The translations under genes and the position numbers were made by a program. Shown here piece by piece: positions 16,542 to 23,430 of a stretch of 64,000 bases of DNA; the first letter of the stretch is position 1, and the number at the start of each line of letters is the position of its first letter. The notes under the pieces were generated by a model. It was not told where the DNA came from. It made no database searches and saw nothing but the letters and a program-made list of their open reading frames with translations. Source of the stretch: Deltaproteobacteria bacterium (GTDB lineage: Bacteria; Myxococcota_A; UBA796; SXON01). Where the stretch lies: NCBI GenBank assembly GCA_947490345.1, contig CANLGL010000016.1, forward strand, positions 1 to 64,000, given 5' to 3'.

Positions 16542-17072
16542 CTACGCCCCGGTCCTCGTCGCCCGCTGCAGCGCCTCGACCGATCGGATCACCGCCTCGA
16601 CACTCGGCCGCCCCCGGTTCGACAACCGCACCTTCCGGTCAGGATTCACCAGGTAGAGCGCCGAGAGCGACAGCGGGCGCAGCGGAAGCTGGAGCGACGC
16701 GCCGAACATTCTGGCCACCGAACCGCCCCGGTCGGTCAACATCGGGAAACTGAGCCCAAGCTCCTTGGCCTTCACCGACTGAGCCGGCCCTTCGGCGGGG
16801 TTGATTCCAAAGACCCGCACGTTGAGCCGAGCGAAATCGCCCTGGTGAGCCTCCAGTGCGCGCAACTGGCCGCGGTCCGCTTCGTCGTCGAGGTCCGCGA
16901 CAAACGCGAGGATGGACCAGTGGCGACCATGCCGGTGCCAACTGTCGTCCCACGACTGGAGATGCCATTCCGGGGCCGTCTCGCCTTCGGGGAGCAGACG
17001 CGGGTACGCCCGGTCACGGAGGGCCTCCTGCGCGGGCGCGGGGAGCTTACGAAGGACGTCTCGGAGGCCCAT
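16542..17072 (-). CDS. AhpC/TSA-like redoxin without any cysteine
   Basis: The 176-residue thioredoxin-fold protein follows the AhpC/TSA layout: ETAPEWHLQSWDD (entry strand), HWSILAFVADLDDEAD (central strand), VRVFGINPAEGPAQS, LGLSFPMLTDRGGSVARMFG and LYLVNPDRKVRLSNRG. In peroxiredoxins the segment after the central strand carries PxxxTxxC. Here that segment reads ADLDDEADRGQ, and the whole protein contains no cysteine, so peroxidase or disulfide chemistry is not possible by the usual mechanism. The ATG at 17072 lies 10 bases after the stop of the degenerate asparagine-synthetase-like gene. A non-catalytic partner or binding role is inferred. Confidence 0.72.
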   Translation of the reverse strand: MGLRDVLRKLPAPAQEALRDRAYPRLLPEGETAPEWHLQSWDDSWHRHGRHWSILAFVADLDDEADRGQLRALEAHQGDFARLNVRVFGINPAEGPAQSVKAKELGLSFPMLTDRGGSVARMFGASLQLPLRPLSLSALYLVNPDRKVRLSNRGRPSVEAVIRSVEALQRATRTGA

Positions 17073-17082
17073 GGGCGCGGGG

Positions 17083-18492
17083 CTATCCCGTTGGGGCAAG
17101 GAGGCCCCGGGCCCCCATGTGCTCGGCGAAGGAGCGGCGCATGGCCACCGGCTCGTCTGGCAGACCCGGAAGGAGCCCCTTGGACAGCACCAGCCACGGT
17201 TCCGGCGCCCTCGACGCGCGGTCGACACCGCCAGCGCGGGCCACCGCCACGAGCAGCGCCCGGCGCCCCCCAGCATGGTGCGCGCCCGCCGGCACGGCGC
17301 ATGCCACCCCGAGCACCGCCGGATCGGCGAACGGCGCGATGGCGTCGAGTCCGAAGCTGGCGCAGCCCGCATCCAGATCGGCGAGCTCCACCTCCGGGAG
17401 GAGCAGCCCCCGCGCGGTGCGGGCGCGCTCCTCTTCGGGCGTAACTTCCCGAGCCCACCGGCCAACCAACCCCGAGAGTCGTCCCATCACCGGTGGGTCG
17501 AAGCCGTGGCCGGCGCCCACTCCCGTGACCATCCCGAGCGCCCCCTCCCGCCAGGCCGCGCGCGCCAACGCCGCCCACGCCCACGCTTCGGGGCGGGCCC
17601 ACGCCGCGGCGGGTGCGACCTCCTCCATCAAGCTCGCGAGCACGTCGGCGTCCCAGGCGACCTCCACCAGACGGACTCCGGCGGCCGCGGCGAGCGCGTG
17701 CACGCCCGGTTCGATGCCCCGCGGCCCCCGCAGTGTCAGCGCCACGCTAGGGCCGGCCTCCCGCGGCCGCACGGCGACGAGGGCGGCGGAGGCCGCGCCT
17801 CCTGAAAGCGCGATGGCGTGCGGTTGGCAGGAGCGCACCCGCGTTGCGTAAGCCAGGTCCAGACCGAAGCGGAGCGAGCGGGTCCAGCGGTCGAAGTTTC
17901 CTGCCGACCCGCGCGGATGCACCGGCGCGAGGGGCACGGCCCCGGGGGAGACCACGTCCCCGCACACCTCCATCACCTGACCAGCGGCCAGCCCCCCCGC
18001 CTCGCGGCCCGGCTCGATGAGTCCGGCCACCAGGAGCCCGCGCGGATCCGTGCAAAAGGCGATTCCACCTTCGACACGCGCCCACCGGAGCGCTCGCGCC
18101 CCCGCTCGGTCGCGCGCCAGCCACCCGCGCGCGGCGGTGACGTCCCACGCGGCCAGCGACACGTCGCCGGGCAAGCGCGCGAACGCACGCGAAAATCCTG
18201 TACGCGCCACGAGTCTCGCCAGGACCACGCCCACCTCGGCGTCGGCCTCGAGCTCCATCTCGGCGGCCAGGGCCTTGAGCCCCGGCACCGGACCGTCGAC
18301 CGCGACCAACACGCCCTCGGCGCTCCCGACGGGACTGCCCGGCCCTGGAACACCGCTGGCGGCGACCACGAAGGCGGCGCCACCCTCTGCAAGCTCCCAC
18401 CGTGCGGCGGGACCGCGGGCATCCAAAACGCGCGCCATCCGACGCAACGTCGACGAGGACGGAGCGCCGAACAGGCCGGCGAAGCCGCCCAT
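17083..18492 (-). CDS. Degenerate asparagine-synthetase-like protein (pseudo-enzyme)
   Basis: The protein has 469 residues. The N-terminal half matches the class II glutamine amidotransferase fold of AsnB: MGGFAGLFG in place of MCGIxG, FARLPGDVSLAAWDVTAARGWLARDRAGARALRWA in place of GMFAFAIWD...LARDRxGxKPLYYA, and GIAFCTDPRGLL in place of LxFASExKAL. The catalytic Cys at position 2 is Gly. The synthetase half has IALSGGAAS (228-235) where AsnB has the PP-loop LSGGxDS, so the conserved Asp is lost. Both active sites appear dead. It probably descends from an AsnB or lasso-cyclase-like enzyme and may act as a binding or scaffold protein. It is in operon with the Cys-less redoxin. Composition matches the neighbours, so this is not an obviously decaying pseudogene. 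Confidence 0.75.
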   Translation of the reverse strand: MGGFAGLFGAPSSSTLRRMARVLDARGPAARWELAEGGAAFVVAASGVPGPGSPVGSAEGVLVAVDGPVPGLKALAAEMELEADAEVGVVLARLVARTGFSRAFARLPGDVSLAAWDVTAARGWLARDRAGARALRWARVEGGIAFCTDPRGLLVAGLIEPGREAGGLAAGQVMEVCGDVVSPGAVPLAPVHPRGSAGNFDRWTRSLRFGLDLAYATRVRSCQPHAIALSGGAASAALVAVRPREAGPSVALTLRGPRGIEPGVHALAAAAGVRLVEVAWDADVLASLMEEVAPAAAWARPEAWAWAALARAAWREGALGMVTGVGAGHGFDPPVMGRLSGLVGRWAREVTPEEERARTARGLLLPEVELADLDAGCASFGLDAIAPFADPAVLGVACAVPAGAHHAGGRRALLVAVARAGGVDRASRAPEPWLVLSKGLLPGLPDEPVAMRRSFAEHMGARGLLAPTG

Positions 18493-18507
18493 CGACTAAG
18501 CCCCAAC

Positions 18508-18537
18508 AGGGGAAGGGGCGACGCCGCCCCTTCCCCT
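18508..18537. terminator. Perfect 13-bp hairpin between lipoprotein and AsnB-like genes
   Basis: AGGGGAAGGGGCG (18508-18520), loop ACGC, and its exact complement CGCCCCTTCCCCT (18525-18537) form a very stable hairpin. It lies in the 207-base gap between the stop of the Gly/Pro-rich lipoprotein (18700, minus strand) and the start of the AsnB-like gene (18492). It could terminate the lipoprotein transcript, although no U-tract follows. It could also be a REP-type element. The rest of the gap, about 18540-18690, shows further imperfect GC palindromes but no gene. Confidence 0.5.
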
Positions 18538-18699
18538 ACCGGGCCGTGCCCTTCGGCCTGCAAGCTGCGCTTTCCGGCCTACGGCGCCCTGCGCGTTCGG
18601 TAACGCGCGGGGACGCGTCCCTCTCCCCAACCCAGCGGGACCCAAGCCGACGCCCGGCAGTTTCGTGGATCGGTGAGTCGCCATCGGCGGCATGGGTGA

Positions 18700-19458
18700 C
18701 TAACCCGGGGGCGTCCCCGCCGGCGGCGGCGCGCCGCCCGGAGGCACCGCCCCCGCCGGGGGAGCGGTCGCGTCAATCGGCGCACCCGGCGGCGGGGCCC
18801 CACCCGCTGGCGGCGCGCCATCGGCTGGAGGAGCGCCGCCGGCCGGAGGAGCACCCCCCGGGGCCGCAGCACCCTCGACACCCGGAGCACCCGGCGGCGG
18901 GCCCTTCTCCCCCTTTCCAGGGGTGAAGTCGCCCAGGTCGGGCGTGTCTGACAGGGCGAGATCGAGGCCGGTGACGGCGTCCAAGCCAACGTCGACCAGC
19001 CCGGGGACGCGTGCCGCGGGGTCGCCATCGTTGGGACCATCCCCCGCAACGTCGACGTACCCGACCACGCCGATCTTTCCGAGCCCCTTGGGCGCCTCGA
19101 CTTCCCATGGTCCGGCCTTTTCCACCGTCAGCGAATCGAGGAGGACCGGGAAGCTACCGTTGTCGCCGGGACGGAGGAAGTCGATGTGAATCGCGCCAGC
19201 CTTGCTGCCCGCGTAGCTGATCGTTCCGGAGAGCTTCACGCCCTCGCCGGCGGTGACCTCGAACTTCTGCGTTGCCGGGGGCGGACCTGAACCACCGCCG
19301 CCACCACCACCACCCTCGCCAGGGGGAGGGCCGCCGGCGCCGCCGGGGCCGCCCGGACCACCGCCGGGGCCGCCGGGCACCTCACCATCCGCAGGGGCGG
19401 TGGGATCAGGACAACCACCGACGAAGAGGAGACTCAGGAGGGCGGGAAGCAAGCGCAT
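18700..19458 (-). CDS. Gly/Pro-rich low-complexity lipoprotein
   Basis: The start is the ATG at 19458, preceded by AAGGATC, giving a 21-residue class II signal [16 protein letters not shown]. The 252-residue protein has a Gly/Pro-only linker (about 30-63), a folded middle (about 65-175: [56 protein letters not shown]), and a long C-terminal Pro/Gly/Ala repeat region with [11 protein letters not shown]-type units. The middle part looks like a small beta-sandwich similar to carboxypeptidase-regulatory or EF-hand-like surface modules, but I cannot name a family. It is divergently transcribed from the BMC operon, with 100 bases between the two starts. Confidence 0.75.
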   Translation of the reverse strand: MRLLPALLSLLFVGGCPDPTAPADGEVPGGPGGGPGGPGGAGGPPPGEGGGGGGGGSGPPPATQKFEVTAGEGVKLSGTISYAGSKAGAIHIDFLRPGDNGSFPVLLDSLTVEKAGPWEVEAPKGLGKIGVVGYVDVAGDGPNDGDPAARVPGLVDVGLDAVTGLDLALSDTPDLGDFTPGKGEKGPPPGAPGVEGAAAPGGAPPAGGAPPADGAPPAGGAPPPGAPIDATAPPAGAVPPGGAPPPAGTPPG

Positions 19459-19502
19459 GGGGATCCTTTGGCGGCCCGCCTCGGTAACCGACATCGCTGT
19501 CG

Positions 19503-19532
19503 TTGACACGCCCCCCCGAGATGGGCTACATC
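19503..19532 (+). promoter_or_regulatory. Candidate sigma-70 promoter of the BMC operon
   Basis: A perfect -35 TTGACA (19503-19508) is followed after 18 bases by TACATC (19527-19532), a partial match to TATAAT. The expected start of transcription would be near 19540. A Shine-Dalgarno AGGAG at 19549-19553 lies 5 bases before the GTG at 19559. The stretch sits in the 100-base divergent gap. No operator palindrome or regulator gene was seen nearby. Confidence 0.45.
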
Positions 19533-19558
19533 CGGCCCGCCCAAGGTTAGGAGTCCGC

Positions 19559-20173
19559 GTGTCGGTCACGCTTCGCAGCTACGTCTTCCTCGACAGCCTC
19601 CAACCGCAGTTGGCCGCCTTCACCGGCACCACCGCAAAGGGGTTTCTGCCGCTCGCTGGCCAAGCGAGCATCTGGATCGAGACGGCGCCGGGCATGATCA
19701 TCAACCGCGTGACCGACGTGGCGCTGAAGGCGACTCGCGCCATCCCCGCCGTGCAGGTGGTCGAGCGAGCGTTCGGTTTGCTCGAGCTCCACCACGACGA
19801 CAAGGGCGAGGTGCGGTCGGCCGGCGATGCGGTGCTTCGTTTCCTCTCGCTTCGAGAGGACCAGTACATCGCGCCGAAGGTGACGTCGAACCAGGTCATC
19901 CGCGCGGTGCACGCCTATCAGGCGCAGCTCATCAATCGCAACCGCCAGGGCATGATGCTCATCCCCGGCCAAAGCCTGTTCATCCTTGAGACCGAACCCG
20001 CGGCCTGGATCGTTCTGGCCGCAAACGAGGCCGAGAAGGCCGCGAACGTCAATCTCGTGAACCTCCAGCCCTACGGCGCCTTCGGCCGTTTGTGGATGGC
20101 GGGCTCCGAGGCCGAAATCGACAGCGCAGCGGCGGCCGCCATCGCGGCGATCGACGCCTGCAAGACCAAATAG
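19559..20173 (+). CDS. BMC shell protein, tandem-domain trimer (BMC-T, stacking type)
   Basis: The 204-residue protein consists of two BMC domains: about 1-95, with [22 protein letters not shown] and [14 protein letters not shown], and about 100-200, with [24 protein letters not shown] and [12 protein letters not shown]. EIAPGxxxNxxTDxALK and AANEAEKA are hallmarks of the permuted tandem BMC-T class that forms pseudohexameric trimers, often stacked and with gated pores. From memory it closely resembles the H. ochraceum BMC-T protein Hoch_3341. The start GTG 19559 has AGGAG upstream; the long open frame before it is shadow. It is the first gene of the operon, 41 bases ahead of the BMC-H gene. 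Confidence 0.9.
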   Translation: MSVTLRSYVFLDSLQPQLAAFTGTTAKGFLPLAGQASIWIETAPGMIINRVTDVALKATRAIPAVQVVERAFGLLELHHDDKGEVRSAGDAVLRFLSLREDQYIAPKVTSNQVIRAVHAYQAQLINRNRQGMMLIPGQSLFILETEPAAWIVLAANEAEKAANVNLVNLQPYGAFGRLWMAGSEAEIDSAAAAAIAAIDACKTK

Positions 20174-20214
20174 ACTAGTCTTTCTTCCCCAGTACACCGG
20201 CACAGGAGTTTCAG

Positions 20215-20505
20215 ATGTCAGACGCGCTCGGAATGATCGAGACCAAGGGTTTCATTGCAATGGTCGAAGCGGCCGACGCGATGCTCAAGGCCGCACGCGT
20301 CGAACTCGTCGGCTTCGAGAAGATCGGCGGTGGCTACGTCACCGCGATCGTCCGCGGCGATGTGGCGGCGGTAAAGGCCGCCACCGAGGCCGGCGCGCGC
20401 CAGGCCCAACGCGTTGGCGAGCTCGTCGCCGTGCACGTCATCCCCCGCCCGCACGAGAACATCGATCAGGTGCTCCCGCTCGGCCGCCAGGGCGACAAGA
20501 AGTAA
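20215..20505 (+). CDS. BMC shell protein, hexamer (BMC-H)
   Basis: The single BMC domain has 96 residues: [40 protein letters not shown] and [16 protein letters not shown]. This is the classical PduA/EutM/CcmK signature, including the pore-loop region KIGGGYV and the edge motif IPRPH. It builds the hexagonal facets of the shell. It is the only BMC-H gene in the window. AGGAG lies 8 bases before the ATG. It is very similar, from memory, to H. ochraceum Hoch_5815. It is 6 bases from the following pentamer gene. Confidence 0.96.
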   Translation: MSDALGMIETKGFIAMVEAADAMLKAARVELVGFEKIGGGYVTAIVRGDVAAVKAATEAGARQAQRVGELVAVHVIPRPHENIDQVLPLGRQGDKK

Positions 20506-20511
20506 CGACCG

Positions 20512-20826
20512 ATGAAGCTCGGCAAGGTCGTCGGGACCGTCGTCAGCACCCGCAAGGACGAGAAGTTGGAGGGGCTACGCCTCTACCTCGTACAAGACCT
20601 GTCCCTGGACATGAAGGGAAAGGACGCGTTCGTCGTCGCGGCGGATGCCATGGGCGCCGGCGTGGGTGAGGTGGTGCTCTACGCCTCCGGCTCCTCCGCT
20701 CGGCAGACCAAGGCCACCGACTCGCGGCCGGTTGACGCGGTGATCATGGCGATCGTCGACACGGTGGTCGTCAACGGGGGCGATGCCGGCGGCAAGGTGC
20801 TCTACGACAAGTCCACCTCGAGCTAG
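20512..20826 (+). CDS. BMC vertex protein, EutN/CcmL family (BMC-P)
   Basis: This 104-residue OB-fold pentamer caps the shell vertices. Family motifs are [51 protein letters not shown] and [13 protein letters not shown]. It is somewhat longer than the usual 85-95 residues because of an insertion (SLDMKGKD) in the second strand pair and a short polar tail ([10 protein letters not shown]). It lies directly between the BMC-H gene and the aldehyde dehydrogenase gene. It is one of three BMC-P genes in the operon and the one closest to the typical family sequence. Confidence 0.95.
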   Translation: MKLGKVVGTVVSTRKDEKLEGLRLYLVQDLSLDMKGKDAFVVAADAMGAGVGEVVLYASGSSARQTKATDSRPVDAVIMAIVDTVVVNGGDAGGKVLYDKSTSS

Positions 20827-20836
20827 GGAGACCATA

Positions 20837-22243
20837 GTGGAGCGCGACCAGCTCGAAACCATCGTGTCGCAGGTGCTGGACCGCATCAAGTCCGGCAATG
20901 CCGCCCCCGCGCGGACTGAGCCTCCCAAGAAGGGGCACGGCTGCTACAAGACGGTGTCCGAGGCCGTAGGCGCGGCCGACGCATCGCAGCGACTCCTCGC
21001 CGCGTTGCCGCTGGAAAAGCGCCGGGAGATCATCGCGAACGTTCGCAAGCGCACCGCCGAAGACGTCCGCTCGCTGGCCACGTTCGCCGTCGAAGAGACG
21101 GGGCTGGGCCGCGTCGAGGACAAGATCAAGAAGAACCTGCTGGTCATCTACAAGACCCCAGGTCCGGAGATCCTCGAGCCGATTGCCTATACCGGTGACG
21201 ACGGACTCACCCTCATCGAGCGGGCTCCTTACGGGGTCATCGCGGCGATCACCCCGTCAACCAACCCCACTGAGACGATCTTGTGCAACGGGATCGGGAT
21301 GGTGTCGGGCGGCAATACGGTGGTGTTCAACACCCACCCGGGCGCGCGCGGAGTCAGCGCCTTCGTCATCGACCTCATCAACCGCGCGTCGATCGAGGTC
21401 GGCGGCCCCGACAACATCATGACGGTCATCGAGTCGCCGACGATCGAGTCAGCCAACGAGCTGCTCCGCTACAAGGGAATCCGGCTCAACGTGGTCACGG
21501 GCGGTCCCGCAGTGGTAAAGGCGGCGATGAATGCGGGGAAGAAGGCGATCTGTGGCGGCCCCGGCAACCCCCCGGTCGTCGTTGACGACGCCGCTGACAT
21601 CGACCAGGCCGCGCGCGGCATCATCGCCGGCTGCAGCTTCGACAACAACGTGATCTGCTGCGACGAGAAAGAGACCTTCGTGGTGGACAAGGTCGCCGAC
21701 AAGCTCATCGACAGCCTGGTCGGCCACGGGGCCGTTCTGTTGCGAAATCACCAGGTCACCCGGCTTGAACGGCTCATCCTCAACGCCGAGCGGGACCACA
21801 CGGTCACCAAGTGGGTTGGCAAGAACGCCAGCGAGTACCTCAAGCAGATCGACGTTCCCTTCGTCGGCGATCCTCGACTGATCATCTGCGAAGTGCCCTT
21901 CGACCATCCGTTCGTGCAGCTGGAACTGCTGATGCCGATCATGGCGATCGTCCGCACCAAGGATGTGCACGAGGCGATCGACATGGCCGTGCGCGCCGAG
22001 CACGGATTCGGCCACACCGCCTCGATGTACAGCAAGAACATCGACAATCTGCACCGAATGGCGCGGGTCAGCAACGTGTCGATCTTCGTGAAGAACGCCC
22101 CGAACTACGCGGGCCTCGGCTTTACCGGCGAAGGCTACACCAGCTTCACCATCGCCTACCCCACCGGCGAAGGCCTCACCACCGCGCGGAACTTCACCCG
22201 CGAGCGCCGCTGCGTGCTCGCCGGTCACTTCCGTATCGTTTAG
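20837..22243 (+). CDS. Microcompartment CoA-acylating-type aldehyde dehydrogenase (PduP/EutE family)
   Basis: The 468-residue enzyme would oxidise an aldehyde made in the compartment to acyl-CoA with NAD+. The N-terminus MERDQLETIVSQVLDRIKSG is an amphipathic helix followed by a Pro-rich linker (NAAPARTEPPKKG), the standard encapsulation-peptide layout of PduP/EutE. Catalytic elements are ITPSTNPTETILCNGI (138-153), the NAD site VTGGPAVVKAAM, and the cysteine in SFDNNVICCDEKE (C274, with C275 next to it). The start is GTG 20837, chosen because the family helix begins there; a longer in-frame reading overlaps the pentamer gene. It is 10 bases from the upstream gene. Confidence 0.93.
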   Translation: MERDQLETIVSQVLDRIKSGNAAPARTEPPKKGHGCYKTVSEAVGAADASQRLLAALPLEKRREIIANVRKRTAEDVRSLATFAVEETGLGRVEDKIKKNLLVIYKTPGPEILEPIAYTGDDGLTLIERAPYGVIAAITPSTNPTETILCNGIGMVSGGNTVVFNTHPGARGVSAFVIDLINRASIEVGGPDNIMTVIESPTIESANELLRYKGIRLNVVTGGPAVVKAAMNAGKKAICGGPGNPPVVVDDAADIDQAARGIIAGCSFDNNVICCDEKETFVVDKVADKLIDSLVGHGAVLLRNHQVTRLERLILNAERDHTVTKWVGKNASEYLKQIDVPFVGDPRLIICEVPFDHPFVQLELLMPIMAIVRTKDVHEAIDMAVRAEHGFGHTASMYSKNIDNLHRMARVSNVSIFVKNAPNYAGLGFTGEGYTSFTIAYPTGEGLTTARNFTRERRCVLAGHFRIV

Positions 22244-22277
22244 GCGTGGCGTATCGTCCAGGCGTGGCGCATCGTCC
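22242..22277 (+). repeat. Two 18-bp tandem units at the ALDH/BMC-T junction
   Basis: The unit AGGCGTGGCG(T/C)ATCGTCC occurs at 22242-22259 and 22260-22277 with one mismatch; a partial third unit precedes it in the ALDH stop region (CGTATCGTTTAGGCG). Eighteen bases equals six codons, so repeat gain or loss would keep frame. The units contain GTG codons in frame with the next gene and could extend its N-terminus by 6 or 13 residues. Confidence 0.7.
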
Positions 22278-22284
22278 AGGGCCA

Positions 22285-22857
22285 ATGGCCGACGCGCTCG
22301 CGCTTCTGGAGCTCGGCAGCGTTGCTCGCGGCTACCGCGTGCTCGACTGGATGGTGAAAGAGGCCCCGGTCACGGTGATCGAAGCCAACCTCGTCGAACC
22401 CGGGAAGTACCTGATCCTGTTCGGCGGCGGCGTCGCCGAGACCCGGGCCAGCTTCGATGTGGGCGTCCAGCTGGCCGAGGGGGTGCTCCTGGACCGGCTG
22501 CTGCTCCCCCTCGCCCACCCCCGGGTCTGGGCTTGCCTCTCCGGACAGGAAGAGCTCCGAAACCCTGACTGCGTCGGCGTCGTAGAGGGGACGGCCGTCT
22601 CGTCGGTGATCGAAGCCGCCGACCGCTCCGCCAAGGAGGCCGATGTGTTCCTCGCGGGCCTTCGAGTCACGGGCGGACTGGGCGGGAAGGCCTACTACGT
22701 CGTCACCGGCGCGCAAGACGCGGTCGAGGCGGCCGTGCAGTGCGGTCGCGAGCTTCTCGGGCACCGTGGCCGGTTGGTGGATACGCAGGTGATCCCGCGG
22801 GCGCACGCGGAGTTCTTGCCTTGGGTCCTGCGCCGCACCCCCTTCGGGAGCCCCTGA
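22285..22857 (+). CDS. BMC shell protein, tandem-domain trimer (BMC-T)
   Basis: The 190-residue protein has two BMC domains: MADALALLELGSVARGYRVL with PGKYLILFGGGVAETRASFD in the first (about 1-88), and GVVEGTAVSSVIEAADRSAK with GGLGGKAYYVVTGAQDAVEA in the second (about 93-190). Each has the usual ALGxxE...G...D.alK.A and K.....GdvaaV.aAv pattern, though more diverged than in the first BMC-T. It resembles the H. ochraceum BMC-T1 type (Hoch_5812) from memory. The ATG at 22285 is preferred; GTG 22246 or 22264 would add 13 or 7 residues encoded by the 18-bp repeats. The stop overlaps the next ATG (TGATG). Confidence 0.85.
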   Translation: MADALALLELGSVARGYRVLDWMVKEAPVTVIEANLVEPGKYLILFGGGVAETRASFDVGVQLAEGVLLDRLLLPLAHPRVWACLSGQEELRNPDCVGVVEGTAVSSVIEAADRSAKEADVFLAGLRVTGGLGGKAYYVVTGAQDAVEAAVQCGRELLGHRGRLVDTQVIPRAHAEFLPWVLRRTPFGSP

Positions 22858-23147
22858 TGCAGCTCGCCAGAGTGCTCGGCACCGTCGTCGCGACCGTCAA
22901 ACACGAGTCGCTCGTGGGCGTGCGCCTGCTCCTCATCCAGCCCCAAGACGAAAACGGCGTCGAGGATGGCGATGCCATCGTAGCTGCGGACCCGTTGCAG
23001 GCGGGGCCCGGCGAGCTGGTCGAGTGGACGACCGGGCGCGAGGCCGCGCTGGCCTTGCCGGACACCTACTCGCCCGTGGACGTGGCGGTCGTGCGCATCG
23101 TGGACCACGCCTGGAGCGACGCGAAGTACCTGCGGAGCCCACGATGA
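22857..23147 (+). CDS. BMC vertex protein, EutN/CcmL family (BMC-P), second copy
   Basis: The 96-residue protein starts MQLARVLGTVVATVKHESLVG, followed by LRLLLIQP-like strand VRLLLIQPQDENG, AADPLQAGPGELVEWTTGRE and PVDVAVVRIVDHA. These correspond to the strands of the pentameric OB fold, but the central loop has WTTGREAALALP instead of the common ASGSSAR. The divergence suggests a different vertex position or a different neighbour in the shell. The ATG overlaps the upstream TGA, and its own stop overlaps the next start by 4 bases, so three shell genes are coupled. Confidence 0.88.
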   Translation: MQLARVLGTVVATVKHESLVGVRLLLIQPQDENGVEDGDAIVAADPLQAGPGELVEWTTGREAALALPDTYSPVDVAVVRIVDHAWSDAKYLRSPR

Positions 23148-23416
23148 TCCTTGCTCGCGTCATCGGCAACAGCGTCGCGACCGTCAAGCACCCATGTTTT
23201 GACGGCAAAGCGGTGCTCATCGTTCAACCGGTGCGCGGCGACGGAGAAACGCCCCTGGGGCGGTCGTTCCTCAGCGTCGACAGCGTCCAGGCCGGCGTTG
23301 GCGATCTCGTCTTGTGTGCCCGGGAGGGGAACACCGCTCGGCAGATCCTGGGCAAGGACACCGACCCGCTGCACAGCGTGATTCTCGGGATTGTCGACGC
23401 CGTCACGCTCGGCTGA
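23144..23416 (+). CDS. BMC vertex protein, EutN/CcmL family (BMC-P), third copy
   Basis: The 90-residue protein begins MILARVIGNSVATVKHPCFDG and continues KAVLIVQPVRGDGE, SVDSVQAGVGDLVLCAREGNTARQIL and PLHSVILGIVDAV, a clear EutN/CcmL fold. It is most like the copy just upstream in its first strand, suggesting these two arose by duplication. C18 in HPCFDG and C62 in VLCARE are single cysteines absent from the other two copies. The start ATG overlaps the upstream stop (ATGA). Fifteen bases separate it from the rhomboid gene. Confidence 0.88.
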   Translation: MILARVIGNSVATVKHPCFDGKAVLIVQPVRGDGETPLGRSFLSVDSVQAGVGDLVLCAREGNTARQILGKDTDPLHSVILGIVDAVTLG

Positions 23417-23430
23417 GCATACTGTCCCGC

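Noticed and set aside
20172-20181. AGACTAGTCT palindrome with following TTCTT as a terminator
   Set aside because: A 5-bp stem without a loop cannot form a stable hairpin, and it lies between coupled shell genes.
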